From NCBI GenBank assembly GCA_947501565.1, contig CANMWJ010000008.1, positions 62,001-126,000 of the forward strand: a DNA stretch of 64,000 nucleotides, read 5' to 3'. Source of the stretch: an uncultured Marinobacterium sp. Its GTDB lineage: Bacteria > Pseudomonadota > Gammaproteobacteria > Pseudomonadales > Balneatricaceae. The notes under the pieces are model-generated. The model saw nothing but the letters and a program-made list of their open reading frames with translations, did no database searches and was not told where the DNA came from. Position numbers and translations under genes: made by a program. Positions 44,753 through 52,384 of this stretch are shown piece after piece (the stretch's first letter is position 1; each line of letters begins with the position of its first letter).

Positions 44753-45586
44753 ATGTTTTTCCGATCTGCTTTTCTATGCATTCTTGCCTGTCTTTTCTCC
44801 CTCTCTGCGTACGCAGAGAAACCCCAATTGCTGCTCGCAAAAGTCTACAAGGGTGATATCGAACTGACTCAATATTGGGTGAGTGAAAAGCTGGATGGTG
44901 TACGTGGTTACTGGGACGGTAAACAGCTGCGCACACGTCAGGGGCGCACAATTGCCGCGCCCCAATGGTTCGTCGAGGCGTTACCGGATGTGGCGCTGGA
45001 CGGTGAACTCTGGATTGGGCGCGAGCGTTTTGATGAAGTGTCAGCAATCATACGCCGCCAGCAGGCAACAGAGCAGGATTGGCGCAAGGTGAAATACATG
45101 CTGTTTGATCTGCCTGGGCATCCGGGCACCTTCAATGAGCGTGTGGCTGCGCTGAAACGTCTTGTAGCGAAGATTGATCGGCGATGGGTGCAGATGATCC
45201 CTCAGCGTAAGCTGGCCGATGAGGAGGCTCTGATGGCGCTGTTGGATCAGGTCGTTGAACAGGGTGGAGAGGGGCTGATGTTACACAAAGGGGAATCACG
45301 CTATCACTCCGGGCGTCGTGCGGATCTGCTCAAACTTAAACCCTGGCAAGATGCTGAAGCGACTGTTGTTGCCCATCTACCGGGCAAAGGTAAATACGAG
45401 GGTAAGCTCGGCGCTTTGCTGGTAGAGATACCGGGGGGCATACGCTTTCGTCTCGGCAGTGGTTTCACCGATCAGCAGCGCGCTGACCCACCGCCACTGG
45501 GCAGTCAGGTTACCTATAAATACACTGGCCTGACGTCGCGGGGGGTACCAAGATTCGCCAGCTTTTTGCGGATCTATCGGCCGTAA
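44753..45586 (+). CDS. ligE: Periplasmic ATP-dependent DNA ligase, LigE type
   Basis: 277 residues. A signal peptide (MFFRSAFLCILACLFSLSAYA) is followed by a minimal ligase: adenylation motif EKLDG with nucleophile K46, then RTRQGRTI (motif Ia/III area), LDGELWIG, GGEGLMLHKG and the terminal LLKLKPW (motif V) plus an OB domain ending VTYKYTGLTSRGVPRFASFLR. No other accessory domains are present, as in the Lig E subgroup of gammaproteobacteria and Neisseria. It should seal nicks outside the cytoplasm, perhaps in DNA uptake or extracellular DNA. GGAGG precedes the ATG. Confidence 0.9.
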   Translation: MFFRSAFLCILACLFSLSAYAEKPQLLLAKVYKGDIELTQYWVSEKLDGVRGYWDGKQLRTRQGRTIAAPQWFVEALPDVALDGELWIGRERFDEVSAIIRRQQATEQDWRKVKYMLFDLPGHPGTFNERVAALKRLVAKIDRRWVQMIPQRKLADEEALMALLDQVVEQGGEGLMLHKGESRYHSGRRADLLKLKPWQDAEATVVAHLPGKGKYEGKLGALLVEIPGGIRFRLGSGFTDQQRADPPPLGSQVTYKYTGLTSRGVPRFASFLRIYRP

Positions 45587-45733
45587 CGGAACGGTTATTC
45601 CTCTTTGTGACTAAAATCTATAGCGCTATGCCAAATCAGTTCTAGAAACCTGATTCATAAAGACTTTGGCTGTATTGTGGCGGCTCTGCAGCCATATACA
45701 CTTAATTGTATCGATAGCTGTAGGTGTAGATCG

Positions 45734-46234
45734 ATGCAGAAGATAGATTACAACGATGTAAAAGATGGTTTCTCAGTAAAGCAGTGCCGTGAATTTGCCA
45801 TCTTTGGTGCACTCTCGGATCGGGCGATCGAGTATCTGCTCACCAAGGGTGATATCTATCAGTTGGAGCCCAAAGAGGAGTTGTTTCAGGTCGGTGACCG
45901 CTCCGATCATTTCTACGTTATTCTTCAGGGCCCGGTTGCGTTTTATAAGTTTTCTGATGGTAACTGGGCGTTTCTAAGCGATTTCCAGACCGGCGAGCAG
46001 ATCGGTTTTGTCGGCATGATTACGCTGCAACCACGCGTTGGCTGGGCGTATATGGATCAGGGCGGGGTGGTGTTGGAGATCTCCTGCGATCTGTTTCACG
46101 AGTTTCAGCTCAAATATGCTGAAGATTTCAGTGTGTTGATGATCAACCTCGTGCGGGAGATCAGCCGTAATCTGATCCAGGTAGGGGATATGCTGGTCGA
46201 CCTGACAGCGAGTAAAAAGGACCGTGCGGTATAG
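45734..46234 (+). CDS. Cyclic nucleotide-binding domain protein (regulatory)
   Basis: 166 residues from ATG 45734; an in-frame GTG at 45677 is less likely. The cNMP-binding beta roll is visible: LFQVGDRSDHFYVILQGPVAFYKF, TGEQIGFVGMITLQPRVGWAYMDQG, and a C-terminal helix. The phosphate-binding cassette lacks the usual Arg/Glu pattern, so ligand binding is uncertain. There is no HTH, so it is not a transcription factor by itself. It may act as a sensor adaptor (inference). It is followed by a bidirectional terminator. Confidence 0.75.
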   Translation: MQKIDYNDVKDGFSVKQCREFAIFGALSDRAIEYLLTKGDIYQLEPKEELFQVGDRSDHFYVILQGPVAFYKFSDGNWAFLSDFQTGEQIGFVGMITLQPRVGWAYMDQGGVVLEISCDLFHEFQLKYAEDFSVLMINLVREISRNLIQVGDMLVDLTASKKDRAV

Positions 46235-46280
46235 AGGGTATAGATGCGTTAGCCTTGCGAATGAGTAACGCATTGCCCAA

Positions 46281-46309
46281 ATAAAAAACTCCCGCCAAAA
46301 GGCGGGAGT
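46281..46309 (-). terminator. Bidirectional terminator between the cNMP gene and the CoA-transferase operon
   Basis: ACTCCCGCC (46288-46296) and GGCGGGAGT (46301-46309) form a 9-bp stem with an AAAA loop; the AAAAA on the left becomes a T-tract for the minus strand. Confidence 0.85.
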
Positions 46310-46403
46310 GAAACACAAGGATTGAGCCTAAGCTCATGAGAGGCAATGTCACAAGTGACGATGTCGGAAGTCTCTCCGCTCCCGACAAGGATTTCTTCCT
46401 GAA

Positions 46404-47060
46404 TCAGAACTGCATTTCAGGAACGTGATCTGGAACAACCAGCTCACCTTCAGTCTTCTCGACGATCTCTTCTACAGAAACGCCTGGAGCACGCTCTTTC
46501 AGGTGGAACTTACCGTCTTCAATTTCGAGGTAAGCCAGGTCGGTCAGGACCTTCTTGATGCAGCCTGCGCCAGTCAGTGGCAGAGAGCATTTAGTCAGCA
46601 GCTTGGATTCACCGTGCTTGGATGCGTGAGTCATCAGTACGATGATGTTGTCCGCACCAGCTACCAGGTCCATTGCGCCGCCCATACCTTTGATCAGCTT
46701 GCCTGGAATCATGTAGGACGCGATGTTGCCTGCAACGTCTACTTCGAACGCACCCAGTACGGTCAGGTCTACATGGCCGCCACGGATCATGGCGAAAGAC
46801 TCAGCAGAGGAGAAGATAGATGCGCCGGTCACAGCAGTAACAGTCTGCTTACCTGCGTTGATCATATCTGCGTCTACTTCATCTTCGGTAGGGAACTGAC
46901 CCATACCCAGCAGACCGTTTTCGGACTGCAGCATGACTTCCATGCCGTCAGGGATGTAGTTTGCTACCAGTGTTGGGATACCGATACCCAGGTTTACGTA
47001 GTAACCGTCTTGTAGCTCACGAGCTACGCGCATAGCCATCTGTTCGCGGGAAAGTGCCAT
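46404..47060 (-). CDS. scoB: 3-oxoacid CoA-transferase subunit B
   Basis: 218 residues. The catalytic Glu lies in the conserved LQSENGLLGMG segment, followed by GKQTVTAVTGASIFSSAESFAMIRGGH and the terminal ERAPGVSVEEIVEKTEG. Together with subunit A it moves CoA from succinyl-CoA to acetoacetate. This supplies acetoacetyl-CoA to the thiolase at 32.7 kb and closes the leucine route. A GGAG ribosome site lies before the ATG at 47060. Confidence 0.94.
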   Translation of the reverse strand: MALSREQMAMRVARELQDGYYVNLGIGIPTLVANYIPDGMEVMLQSENGLLGMGQFPTEDEVDADMINAGKQTVTAVTGASIFSSAESFAMIRGGHVDLTVLGAFEVDVAGNIASYMIPGKLIKGMGGAMDLVAGADNIIVLMTHASKHGESKLLTKCSLPLTGAGCIKKVLTDLAYLEIEDGKFHLKERAPGVSVEEIVEKTEGELVVPDHVPEMQF

Positions 47061-47074
47061 AGTAATAATCTCCC

Positions 47075-47776
47075 TTAAGCTTCGCGCACAGTGCGCTGTT
47101 CGATACGTTTTTCGAAAGTGCCCTGAATCAGGCGGTCAACGTAGATACCTGGTGTGTGGATCTGGGTTGGATCCAGTTCGCCTGGCTCAACAATCTCTTC
47201 CACCTCAACCACGGTGATCTTGCCTGCAGTCGCAGCCATTGGGTTGAAGTTCTGAGCGGTGTGACGGTAGATCACGTTACCGTAACGGTCAGCTTTCCAA
47301 CCTTTAACGATTGCGAAGTCACCAGTGATGGATTCTTCCAGAATGTAGTTACGGCCGTCGAACTCGCGTACATCCTTACCTTCACCTACCAGCGTGCCGT
47401 AACCGGTCGCCGTGTAGAATGCAGGGATGCCAGCGCCACCAGCGCGCATCTTCTCAGCCAGGGTGCCCTGTGGAGTCAGTTCAACTTCCAGCTCGCCTTC
47501 CAGCAGCTGCTTCATGAACAGCGCGTTCTCACCCACGTAAGAGGAAACCATCTTCTTAACCTGCTTATCTTCCAGCAGGATACCCAGACCAAAGCCATCT
47601 ACACCGCAGTTGTTAGATACAACGGTCAGGCCTTTAGTACCCATCTTTTTGATCTGTGCGATGCAACCTTCAGGGATACCACAAAGACCGAAGCCGCCGG
47701 CGATCACGGTCATGTCATCTTCCAGACCCGCCATTGCTTCTTCGTAGCTGTTTACCACCTTGTCAAAACCGGACAT
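47075..47776 (-). CDS. scoA: 3-oxoacid CoA-transferase subunit A
   Basis: 233 residues. The family signature [17 protein letters not shown] near the start, and [16 protein letters not shown] and [21 protein letters not shown] further on, mark the alpha subunit. Length is as expected. The gene begins the operon, with an AAGAGGAG ribosome site, and subunit B follows after 14 bases. Divergent to the LysR gene, which probably regulates it. Confidence 0.94.
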   Translation of the reverse strand: MSGFDKVVNSYEEAMAGLEDDMTVIAGGFGLCGIPEGCIAQIKKMGTKGLTVVSNNCGVDGFGLGILLEDKQVKKMVSSYVGENALFMKQLLEGELEVELTPQGTLAEKMRAGGAGIPAFYTATGYGTLVGEGKDVREFDGRNYILEESITGDFAIVKGWKADRYGNVIYRHTAQNFNPMAATAGKITVVEVEEIVEPGELDPTQIHTPGIYVDRLIQGTFEKRIEQRTVREA

Positions 47777-47987
47777 GGGGAGAACTCCTCTTGTTTTTGT
47801 TCGAAGTCAGCGCCGTATTAAAGAAGACGCTGAAGCTCATCAATCGTTATCAGCCCGATCGCTCGGGAGCGGCTGTTGCGGGAAGCGCTTTGTTAAGTGC
47901 TGCGTAACTGCCTACATGTTGCTAAGCATCCAACAGATGTTAATATTTATCCAATTTAAAGATTTCAATAATTAATTTAATAAATTT

Positions 47988-48890
47988 ATGAATGTCACCG
48001 TTAAGCAGTTGAAAGCATTTGTTGCAGTTGCGAAGACACGCAGTTTTGCTGAAGCCGCAGAGTTGGTTTACCTGTCGCAACCGGCGCTGAGTATCTCCAT
48101 CAAGAATCTGGAAGAAACTGTAGGTGGAGCACTACTCGTCAGAAGTACCCGGTCACTGGCGTTAACGCCGGAAGGGGAGGCGTTCTACCCGGTAGCGGAA
48201 CGCCTGCTGGCGGATTGGGATGATGCGATGCTGGAGCTGCACAACCTGTTCTCCCTGCAGCGAGGCAAACTCACCGTCGCGGCGATGCCATCCTTCGCTG
48301 GGCATCAACTGCCTAGGGTTTTAGGGAGCTACAGAGAACTTTACCCGGCCATTAACGTGACCGTACATGACGTCGTCGCTGAGACTGTGGTGGACATGGT
48401 TCGCAGCGGTCGGGTAGAGATCGGTATCGCGTTTTATACTGAAAACGCCGCCGATGATCTGCACTTTGAAACCCTGTTTGAGGACCGTTTTGTGGTGGCC
48501 CTGCCGAAGGGACACCAATTGCTGGAAAAAGAGGCGATTACATGGAATCAGATGAAGGATTTTCCCTGTATTGCACTGCAGCGACCGTCCAGTATTCGCG
48601 AGCTTATTGAACGAACGTTAGAGGAGAAAAAATTTCAACTCAGCATTGAGTTTGAATCCCATCAGCTGGTCACAATCATCCGAATGGTGGTCTGTGGATT
48701 GGGGGTGAGTATCGTGCCTTCACTGTGTATTCCGCAGATCGAGCAGCTGGGAGGGGAGTGGCGTCCTTTAAAGGCACCGGCGATTACTCGAAAGGTCGGC
48801 ATCTTTACCCGCAAACGCTATCCTCTTTCCACAGCAGCGGGCGCGATGGTCGACGTATTGAAAAACAGCACCCAGCAGCTATTGCCGTGA
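47988..48890 (+). CDS. LysR family transcriptional regulator
   Basis: 300 residues. A standard LysR winged HTH lies at residues 1-65 (AFVAVAKTRSFAEAAELVYLSQPALS), followed by the substrate-binding domain with RGKLTVAAMPSFAGHQLP and IGIAFYTENAADDLHFETLF. It is divergent from scoAB over a 211-base AT-rich region and probably controls that operon, with a short-chain acid or acyl-CoA as effector (inference). There is no visible ribosome site before the ATG, so it may be leaderless or poorly translated. Confidence 0.9.
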   Translation: MNVTVKQLKAFVAVAKTRSFAEAAELVYLSQPALSISIKNLEETVGGALLVRSTRSLALTPEGEAFYPVAERLLADWDDAMLELHNLFSLQRGKLTVAAMPSFAGHQLPRVLGSYRELYPAINVTVHDVVAETVVDMVRSGRVEIGIAFYTENAADDLHFETLFEDRFVVALPKGHQLLEKEAITWNQMKDFPCIALQRPSSIRELIERTLEEKKFQLSIEFESHQLVTIIRMVVCGLGVSIVPSLCIPQIEQLGGEWRPLKAPAITRKVGIFTRKRYPLSTAAGAMVDVLKNSTQQLLP

Positions 48891-49220
48891 ACCGGGAAAG
48901 AGCTGTCACACATCAATACAATTGCCAAACCGACAGGCTACATTGAGAGCTTATCGCGTGTCGCACTCCTCCATAGGACATCGCGATAATCCGCACGGAA
49001 CTCACCAAGTCAGCAGGGTGGTTCCGTGCACTCCTTCCTCTCTTTGCGTGCCCTTTAATGCGTCCATTCGAAACCATCAACCGGCTTCAAAAGACAAGAA
49101 ACACCCTGTGTAAAATTAATTGCAGATTATTGTAAAAAAGCGGTTGCCGTTACCAAAAGCTGTGGGTAGAATACGCGCCTCATGTGATCGGGGTTGCACA
49201 GATACCCTGAAAACATATTC
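48891..49220. other. 330-bp intergenic region with two adjacent hairpins and a tRNA promoter
   Basis: TTATCGCGTGTC pairs with GACAtCGCGATAA (48951-48989, 12 bp with one bulged T) around a loop that contains CTCCTCC. Directly behind it GCACGGAACtCACC pairs with GGTGGTTCCGTGC (48993-49029). No coding frame is apparent. The segment from about 49140 is the promoter of tRNA-Ser. Confidence 0.5.
49144..49172 (+). promoter_or_regulatory. Sigma-70 promoter of tRNA-Ser
   Basis: TTGCCG (49144-49149) and TAGAAT (49167-49172) separated by 17 bp, about 50 bases before the tRNA. Confidence 0.7.
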
Positions 49221-49308
49221 GGTGAGGTGTCCGAGTGGCCGAAGGAGCACGCCTGGAAAGTGTGTATACGGAAACGTATCGAGGGTTCGAATCCCTCCCT
49301 CACCGCCA
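49221..49308 (+). tRNA. tRNA-Ser (anticodon GGA)
   Basis: An 88-base class II tRNA with encoded CCA. Acceptor stem GGTGAGG (49221-49227) pairs with CCTCACC (49298-49304); the D-arm follows; the anticodon loop CTGGAAA gives GGA; a long variable arm (ATACG GAAA CGTAT) and T-arm GAGGGTTCGAATCCCTC are intact. It is a possible phage/island integration site. Confidence 0.97.
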
Positions 49309-49317
49309 CGAATTCAG

Positions 49318-49343
49318 AAGCCCTGCTCATTTGAGCGGGGCTT
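49318..49343 (+). terminator. Terminator downstream of tRNA-Ser
   Basis: AAGCCCTGCTC (49318-49328) pairs with GAGCGGGGCTT (49333-49343), with a wobble or mismatch in the middle, followed by a modest T-rich stretch. Confidence 0.65.
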
Positions 49344-49455
49344 CGTCGTTTATGGTAGGTGCGAATCTTCAGGGCAAGGTGTAATCGCGCGCCGTTTTTG
49401 GCAACGATTTACGCTTTATTTGGCACAACAGAATCCGCGCTGGTAAGTGCTTCTT

Positions 49456-49677
49456 TTACCCGTCCATCAGGTTTTCTCTCTCTTCTTTTTCTTTCTCGTC
49501 AATACCGCGTTGATGTCGCTTATCCCAAACATACAGTGGGATAAGCGGTACGGTACAGACTGCGAACAAAACTAGGAACTTGCCCCATCCCATGAACTTG
49601 GCTGCGCTGAGTTCTAGAGCCATGATGGCTACGTAGAACGGCAAGTATCTTTGAGAAAATGTTTCGCTCTCCCACAC
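49456..49677 (-). CDS. Possible small membrane protein, uncertain
   Basis: 73 residues from a GTG at 49677, or 55 from ATG 49623 (MALELSAAKF). One strong membrane helix (KFLVLFAVCTVPLIPLYVW) is followed by a charged tail (DKRHQRGIDEKEKEERENLMDG). There is no recognisable family and no good ribosome site. It lies 5 bases from the broken transposase on the same strand, so it may be a surviving small gene or a chance frame at the IS scar. Confidence 0.35.
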   Translation of the reverse strand: MWESETFSQRYLPFYVAIMALELSAAKFMGWGKFLVLFAVCTVPLIPLYVWDKRHQRGIDEKEKEERENLMDG

Positions 49678-49682
49678 CCAAT

Positions 49683-50081
49683 TTACCCATCACCCAGCCA
49701 TTGATTGACCTCTTCAAGCATCTGACGTGCCAAACCATGTCGTTCCAAGAGGTGACGGAAGTTCATAATGGTGGTGTGATCTGGGATCGGTCCCTCCAGT
49801 GAGAGGCCAGAGAACAGGCGCATGGATGTGATCTCGTACAACGCATCCTCCATGGCAGGATCGCTCATGTTGTACCATTGCTGCATACAGTGGATGCGCA
49901 GCATGGTCGCCAACGGATAGGGACGTCGTCCGTTACCCGCTTTGGGGTAATGCGGCTCAATCAACGCTTCCAAGCGCGACCAAGGCATTAGCATTTCCAT
50001 CCGCCCCAGAAACTTCTCTTTCCGTGTCTGGCGTCGTTTGTTCTGGTATTCGCTGTCGGCGAAGCTGAGCTGATGGTTCAT
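49683..50081 (-). pseudogene. Truncated IS5 family transposase
   Basis: The 132 N-terminal residues of an IS5-group DDE transposase remain: [61 protein letters not shown] and [16 protein letters not shown]. The frame ends soon after VNQWLGDG, where a complete protein would go on for about 200 more residues with the catalytic Asp and Glu. The catalytic part is absent from the window, so it cannot be active. Confidence 0.85.
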
Positions 50082-50149
50082 GGCCTATCCAATCCGTTGG
50101 TGTTAAGCCGGTGATTGTCTCATGCTGAGGGACTTATTCGCATCTTCCC
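49683..50149 (-). mobile_element. IS5-type insertion sequence remnant
   Basis: The transposase fragment is preceded by a terminal inverted repeat at 50131-50149; on the minus strand it reads GGGAAGATGCGAATAAGTC, like the IS5 end GGAAGGTGCGAATAAG. The other end is missing near 49683. A 7-base TGCGAAT at 49358-49364, in the right orientation, could be a trace of the second end but is not strong evidence. Confidence 0.7.
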
Positions 50150-50285
50150 TAACCGATACCTCTGGGAATTGCTGCCATAGAAAAAATCTCTGCAGCACGC
50201 AATATCGAGAGTTGCAGAATTACATGGGCAGCCCACCTCTACAGTGCTACCTTGTTCCCTCTCTTTTGCACTGCCAAGACGTTAA

Positions 50286-50999
50286 TCACTTGTTAGGGTG
50301 CCAGGGCAACAATCGGTCTGTTTCTTTTTTAACCACGGCGTAACACTCGCAGCAAAGTGTTTCAAGACGCGGACGGTCTAGCACGCTAATGTGTCCACGA
50401 TGATATTCGATCACGCCGAGTTTCTGTAGCTTGCCCGCAGCAGTGGTTACCCCTTCGCGCCGAACGCCGAGCATATTGGCAATCAGTTCCTGAGTCATGA
50501 TTAATTGATTACCCGGCAGACGGTCCAGTGATAGCAGCAGCCAGCGGCATAATTGCTGGTCGATGGTATGGTGTCGATTGCATACGGCGGTTTGGGCCAT
50601 CTGGGTGATCAGCGACTGCGTATAACGAAGCAGCAATAACAACAGGTCGCCGTGACGGTCAAACTCCTCCTTAAGGCGCCGCGCTGAGAGTTGCAGGGCA
50701 GAGCCAGCACTTTGCACCAAGGCGCGACTGGGGGTGCTTTCACCGCCCATAAACAAGCTCACTCCAATCAAGCCATCATTACCCACCACCGAAATTTCGG
50801 CAGACGCGCCATTTTCCGTTACGTTAAGCAGCGAGACGATGGCGTCAGTCGGAAAGAAAACCTGATGTTGAATCTCTCCTGACTCGTACAAGACTTTACC
50901 GAGTGGCAGCGTAACCGGTTTAAGGTAAGGAAACAGACGCTGTTGAACTTCATCGGGCAGGGCGGCCAATAAATGGTTTTGTTGTGGAGAAGGAGACAT
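50286..50999 (-). CDS. Crp/Fnr family transcriptional regulator
   Basis: 237 residues. An N-terminal cNMP-like beta roll (LYESGEIQHQVFFPTDAIVSLL, ISVVGNDGLIGVSLFMGG) is joined by a long dimer helix to a Crp-type HTH (MTQELIANMLGVRREGVTTAAGKLQKLGVI). There is no N-terminal iron-sulfur Cys cluster; three Cys (CCECY) near the C-terminus are notable. It is divergent from the HflK-like operon over 305 bases and is the natural candidate for its regulator. The signal is unknown. Confidence 0.88.
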   Translation of the reverse strand: MSPSPQQNHLLAALPDEVQQRLFPYLKPVTLPLGKVLYESGEIQHQVFFPTDAIVSLLNVTENGASAEISVVGNDGLIGVSLFMGGESTPSRALVQSAGSALQLSARRLKEEFDRHGDLLLLLLRYTQSLITQMAQTAVCNRHHTIDQQLCRWLLLSLDRLPGNQLIMTQELIANMLGVRREGVTTAAGKLQKLGVIEYHRGHISVLDRPRLETLCCECYAVVKKETDRLLPWHPNK

Positions 51000-51304
51000 T
51001 TTTCATACCAGAGTGTTGTTTCAACGCCGTCATCCCAGAGAAATGACAGCGTATCTGTGAAGTACAGTTGCTTGTCGGTGATTTGGCAAGTCGGTTAAAC
51101 ACTTCTTCGTATTGGCGCTTTATGTTTGTTAGCGCACCGACTCCCCCGAGGGGGGGCTTATATCCTAAGTCTGTAATGGCCTAAATCCTTCCGAGTTATC
51201 AACAGGCTTTGGCTCTCCCTTTAAGTGAAAAGACTAGGGCGGGTAAAAGGTGGTATTCCAGTCGTTGTTGTTCTGTGAGCGATTTGGCTCCAACAGAGGA
51301 ATAT
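51000..51304 (+). promoter_or_regulatory. Intergenic control region between the Crp/Fnr gene and the hfl-acn array
   Basis: 305 bases without a gene. A CCCCCGAGGGGG run (about 51143-51155) lies just before a -10-like TATATC (about 51159). The half-symmetric CTTG...CAAG around 51070-51091 could be a Crp/Fnr-type site, but the match is weak. A good GAGGA ribosome site precedes the HflK-like ATG. Confidence 0.35.
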
Positions 51305-52384
51305 ATGATGTCCAGCCAAAGCAACAATGATCAGAAAGATCCCTGGAATGGGAGTAATCAATCGGTATTTGACCTGGGTCGTCTGCTCCGTGCTGGGTGG
51401 GTTCACTGCGGTTGTCACCTACCAGGTGGTAGTCGTACTAGGATCATCGTTCTAGCGGTGTTGGTGTTTAGCGGACTGGGTTTCTGGACTGCTTACTACA
51501 CCGTGCCGAGTGATTCAGTGGCAGTGGTGCAGCGCTTCGGTAAGTATCTCTACGAGGTGCCACCGGGGTTGCATTTTAAACTGCCGCTGGGAATGGATAT
51601 TGCTACCATCGTACCGGTCAAGCGGCAGTTGAAGCAGGAGTTTGGCTTTACTACCCCCGGCGCCAACGATCCCTACCAAAGCCCCCGCCCCCGTGATAAG
51701 AAGCGCGAAACCCAGATGGTCACCGGCGACCTCAACGCTGCGCTGGTAGAGTGGGTGGTGCAGTACCGCATCGCCGATCCGGTTAAGTTTCTATTTGAGG
51801 TACGCGAACCCGCTGAAACCCTGCGCTATGTGTCTGAATCGGTGATGCGCGAGGTGGTGGGCGACCGCACTGTTGACGAGGTGATTACCGTGGGGCGTCA
51901 GGAGATTGAGGTCGAAGCCCTGGACAAGATGCAGCGGCTCTCCAGCAAATACGTGATGGGAATCAGCATCGACCAGGTGCAACTGAAAAACATCAACCCG
52001 CCGCAGCCGGTGCAGGACTCGTTCAATGAGGTCAACCAGGCGCAGCAGGAAAAAGAGAAACTGATCAACGAGGCGCGGCGCGACTACAACAAGGTGATTC
52101 CCCTGGCCCAGGGTGAAAAAGATCAGCGAATTCGCGAGGCCGACGGCTACCGTCTCAAGCGGATAAACGAAGCCGAGGGTGATGCGTCGCGCTTTAGCGC
52201 GCTGCTGGCAGAGTACAGTAAGGCGCCGGAGGTGACCCGTCGACGCATCTATATTGAGACGCTGCAGGAGGTGTTGCCCAGCATCCAGACTCAAGTAATC
52301 GTCGACCAGCAGGCGGGCGGTATTTTGCCTTTGCTTAACCTGGGACCTGCCAACTTGGGAACGCCCCGCGGAGGTCGACCATGA
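51305..52384 (+). CDS. hflK: HflK-like SPFH/band-7 protein
   Basis: 359 residues from ATG 51305 (AGAGGA upstream). One membrane helix near residues 50-68 (IIVLAVLVFSGLGFWTAYY) is followed by an SPFH domain with the HflK-type VVQRFGKYLYEVPPGLHFKLPLG and the long coiled-coil tail QAQQEKEKLINEARRDYNKVIP. The N-terminal DPWNG is typical of HflK. With HflC it forms a membrane ring that controls FtsH. The housekeeping hflK-hflC pair is normally elsewhere next to hflX, so this is probably an additional copy. It overlaps the next gene by 4 bases. Confidence 0.88.
   Translation: MMSSQSNNDQKDPWNGSNQSVFDLGRLLRAGWVHCGCHLPGGSRTRIIVLAVLVFSGLGFWTAYYTVPSDSVAVVQRFGKYLYEVPPGLHFKLPLGMDIATIVPVKRQLKQEFGFTTPGANDPYQSPRPRDKKRETQMVTGDLNAALVEWVVQYRIADPVKFLFEVREPAETLRYVSESVMREVVGDRTVDEVITVGRQEIEVEALDKMQRLSSKYVMGISIDQVQLKNINPPQPVQDSFNEVNQAQQEKEKLINEARRDYNKVIPLAQGEKDQRIREADGYRLKRINEAEGDASRFSALLAEYSKAPEVTRRRIYIETLQEVLPSIQTQVIVDQQAGGILPLLNLGPANLGTPRGGRP

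Noticed and set aside
51349-51460. Short hydrophobic frame inside the start of the HflK-like gene (MGVINRYLTWVVCSVLGGF...)
   Set aside because: It looks like a membrane helix in another frame, but the main frame has the ribosome site, DPWNG start and its own membrane helix. A frameshift is possible but not supported.
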